Assembly (NCBI GenBank): GCA_019693395.1
Contig: JAAMXP010001681.1
Coordinates: 1 to 19,525 of the forward strand
DNA: 19,525 nucleotides
Direction: 5' to 3'
Source: Ettlia oleoabundans
Taxonomy: Eukaryota; Chlorophyta; Chlorophyceae; Chlamydomonadales
Shown here: piece by piece, positions 17,801 through 19,525 of the stretch
Layout: every line of letters begins with the position of its first letter
Position numbering within the stretch: position 1 is the first letter of the stretch
Notes under the pieces: generated by a model
What the model was told of the DNA's origin: nothing
The model's database searches: none
Seen by the model: the letters and a program-made list of their open reading frames with translations, nothing else
Made by a program: the position numbers and the translations under genes

Positions 17801-18584
17801 CACACAAGCTCGTTGGGCCAAGCGCAAGCACCAAACGGTTGCTTGATGACCTTGAAGCAAGTCGTCAGGTTGTTTGACACGACAAAGCAAAACGAGGGCG
17901 TATCCTGGCGCTAGCAGGCTGTTGCTTGATCCCTGCTCATTTGAATCCATGTGGGTGTATGCTGGAACATAACCAACATGATGGTATGCTTCAAAGCAGA
18001 CGGTGCACGTTTGCATATGCCACAGCCCTGGCTTGCACCTGCAGGATGCCTGTGTAGTTTTTGGGGTCTGTCTGCATGTTGCACTTGACAACATCCAGCG
18101 GCGTGACCATGGTGTGGGTCGCACCGCAAGCCACGATGCCACCCAGGCTGCAGGCGATGTAGAAATCCTGCAGGAAGGGAAAGCGAGCAAGCTGAGTTGC
18201 AACCAGAAACAGGGCTCTCTGCATCCCAGCGGCGGCGTGGCGGCAGCGTGTGTCGCCCACGGGCGACGGTCAAACCCTCGGCCTATGGTCGCTCAGGGAC
18301 CTCCCAGGCATCGGTCTATCGTTTAGCTTTGGTTACCCAACGCTTTCAAAGCCCGTGCCGCCTGCTTGAGGCCGCTTGCCCTGCATCAGCCTCACCTTGC
18401 TGTACATAGCGATCTTCTTCTCAGACGGAGCTGGCACCATGTTGCCCATCAGGAACCGCTGCTTAAGGCTGCCCTCCGCCACGGAGTGTGCCACCGTCTG
18501 CTGGGTCTCCCGCTGCTGGGCTGCCAGTGCGGCCAGGGGCAGGCCGGCGGCGCTGTAGAGCGACGACGGCAAGAAGGGGGCCAT
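14870..18584 (-). CDS. Mitochondrial phosphate carrier protein (SLC25A3 / PHT3 family)
   Basis: Imports inorganic phosphate with protons (or in exchange for hydroxide) across the mitochondrial inner membrane for ATP synthesis. Nine exons: 18396-18584, 18039-18167, 17676-17771, 17426-17451, 16887-17010, 16228-16372, 15626-15817, 15270-15365, 14870-14964; all GT-AG and phase-consistent. They sum to 1092 nt, 363 residues plus TAA, the usual family length. The three carrier signatures are PLDVVK (86-91), PFEAVK (183-188) and PADNLV (284-289), each ending or following a first helix of a repeat; CNMQTDP, LFRGWVPTAFGYSAQG, PLWGRQIPYTMMKF and TRGLPLRIVMIGTLTG are family hallmarks. The ATG at 18584 is the first after an in-frame TAA and has good context (GCCATGG). 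Residues 1-60 are an Ala/Ser-rich extension typical of the plant and algal proteins. Introns carry simple repeats, a 26-nt microexon and an exon relic (separate entries). Identity is near certain; individual splice sites are predictions. Confidence 0.95.
15161..15250. repeat. GGCAGGCTGRC-type minisatellite in phosphate-carrier intron 8
   Basis: Degenerate repeats of AAGCGAGCAGGCTGGCAGG and GGCGGGCGG over about 90 nt, starting about 20 nt inside the intron from the donor at 15269. Pyrimidine-rich on the transcript strand. Confidence 0.7.
16138..16217. repeat. CCCACC/CACA simple repeat in phosphate-carrier intron 6
   Basis: About 80 nt of CCCACCCA and ACACACACCC repeats ending about 10 nt before the exon border at 16228. 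On the transcript strand it is a GGGT/GT-rich tract just after the GTAAGT donor. Confidence 0.85.
16680..16710 (-). pseudogene. Relic copy of the end of phosphate-carrier exon 5, inside the next intron
   Basis: The minus strand here reads IALCPLEGVK followed by a GTGGGG donor-like site. The true exon end, 207 nt away at 16887-16917, reads IALCPFEAVK followed by GTGAGG. The flanking CAGCGTGCCCAGCGC is also repeated (16649 and 16856), so a segment of about 207 nt containing the exon end and donor was duplicated in tandem. The copy is only about 10 codons and has diverged (F to L, A to G). Confidence 0.8.
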
Positions 18585-18920
18585 GGCGTGCTCAGGGCGG
18601 TGAAAGGGATATCCGGGGCACCAAGCCAGGCTTTGGGTTGCTTAGGGCATCCAAACTGGGTTGGAGGAAAGGGACGGAAACCTGACTCATTTGCGCACGA
18701 TGAACCAATTTGCTCCCCAATACCGGTTTTGCAAACTGCTGAGCCGAGACCAGTTTTGCAAAGCCTGGAACGGGTGTCGGAAGTCGCGCGTTGACTGGGC
18801 CTTGCAAGAGCGATAGCTGGGGCGTCCACCTGTCCCTGCTTTCTCTTGAAAATGCAGTAAACCGGCTGCGACCAGTTGCCGGCTGCAAGGACCAGCAGAG
18901 TGCCGCCCAGGGCCGCCGCC
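18585..18920. promoter_or_regulatory. Divergent promoter interval between the phosphate carrier and the right-edge gene
   Basis: 336 nt separates the minus-strand ATG at 18584 from the plus-strand ATG at 18921. No TATA box is evident. A perfect 10-nt direct repeat GTTTTGCAAA (18726-18735 and 18753-18762) lies near its middle, 27 nt apart. Minus-strand open frames through it (for example one starting MAAALGGTLLVLAAG at 18922) look incidental. Confidence 0.4.
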
Positions 18921-19525
18921 ATGTTGCCAGCGGCTCAACCACCGCTAGTGCATCTTTGCCTGGAGGTCACTGGGGATGAAGCACAGCCGGTCGCAGTGCA
19001 TCTGAACCTCGCAGCTGAGAGGGTATGCCTGGAGCTTTCGTTGCAAGATGATGATACAGTGACGGTGACCCTCACGCCCACCAGCCCACCGGGTATTGCA
19101 GCAAGAACCAAAGCTGCTGTCAACATCTTGCAGCCAGAGGCAGCTGACGTGAACACAGCCGAATGTGCAGAGGCAGGAACAGGGGTTGATGGGGATACAG
19201 ACCCTGAACAGCCGACCCTGGAACAGCGGCACACACAGTTGCAGCAGGAGAATGAGCAATTGCATGGCCTTGTGCGGCAGGTACGGCTCTGGGCCGCCAT
19301 TGTTGCACTTGCCTTTGAGCAGACCACTCGGCCATGAAGCTATCAATTATGCAAGCATGGCTTCGTGCGTTATCCATCTCGTGTGATACCTGCCTCCTGC
19401 GCTATGCAGCACCTGGATGGCATCACAAAGGCCTCCAGCAATACGCTGCATCACGTGGATGAGCAGCTGATACCGCCATTCCCAAGCCAGGAGCAGCACC
19501 TGGAAGCTGTGATGGCCTGCGCGGT
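18921..19525 (+). CDS. Unidentified protein with short coiled coil (3' end off window)
   Basis: ATG at 18921 in a strong context (GCCGCCATG). Exon 1 runs to 19279 (CGGCAG|GTACGG), and an exon from 19409 (after TATGCAG) continues in phase 0 past the window edge. The N-terminal part reads VHLCLEVTGDEAQPVAVHLN and VCLELSLQDDDTVTVTLTP, an alternating hydrophobic pattern suggesting beta strands. It is followed by an acidic linker and a coiled coil (LEQRHTQLQQENEQLHGLVR) that continues after the intron (HLDGITKASSNTLHHVDEQL). No family recognised. Without the splice, the frame ends at TGA 19335-19337; the phase match and the continuation of the helical pattern favour the spliced form. Confidence 0.5.

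Noticed and set aside
18449..18922. 158-codon minus-strand frame starting MAAALGGTLLVLAAG
   Set aside because: It overlaps exon 1 of the phosphate carrier in another frame and the start of the plus-strand gene; no homology or splice support, though its first 25 residues look protein-like.

Overview
The window looks like nuclear DNA of a green alga, probably a chlorophycean. Coding is split into short exons by GT-AG introns of about 50 to 560 nt, Leu and Gln codons are mostly CTG and CAG, GCA/GCTG-type low-complexity sequence is everywhere, and several genes have the algal-type poly(A) motif TGTAA downstream of the stop. There is no operon structure, no phage or transposon gene, and no rRNA, tRNA or CRISPR array that I can see. 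I assembled gene models by hand from homology, splice consensus and matching intron phase, so exon borders are predictions.

Layout. (1) 73-1994 (+): 3' part of a multi-exon gene with a B3-like DNA-binding fold, a duplicated helical module and a hydrophobic C-terminus. (2) About 2061-2682: non-coding 331-nt tandem duplication. (3) 2994-3730 (-): unidentified, possibly coding. (4) 4183-5977 (-): ankyrin-repeat gene that seems to carry a nonsense codon and a frameshift. (5) 6706-8045: weakly supported exons on both strands. (6) 8046-9852 (-): second B3-domain gene with a long Gln/Glu/Arg coiled coil, related to gene 1. (7) 9969-10460 (+): small lysine-rich protein. (8) 10461-11611: repeats, no gene. 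(9) 11612-13589 or beyond (-): PHD-finger protein, chromatin type. (10) 14870-18584 (-): complete nine-exon mitochondrial phosphate carrier gene, the best supported gene here. (11) 18585-18920: divergent promoter interval. (12) 18921 to the right edge (+): unidentified protein with a short coiled coil.

The genes do not form a pathway. Three are plausible nuclear regulators (two B3-like, one PHD), one is a mitochondrial inner-membrane transporter, one an ankyrin scaffold. The most interesting points are the paired B3-like genes with a conserved intron position and a duplicated phase-1 exon module, a possible membrane tether on one of them, a decayed exon copy inside a phosphate-carrier intron, a 26-nt microexon, and a PHD finger split by a microsatellite-bearing intron.
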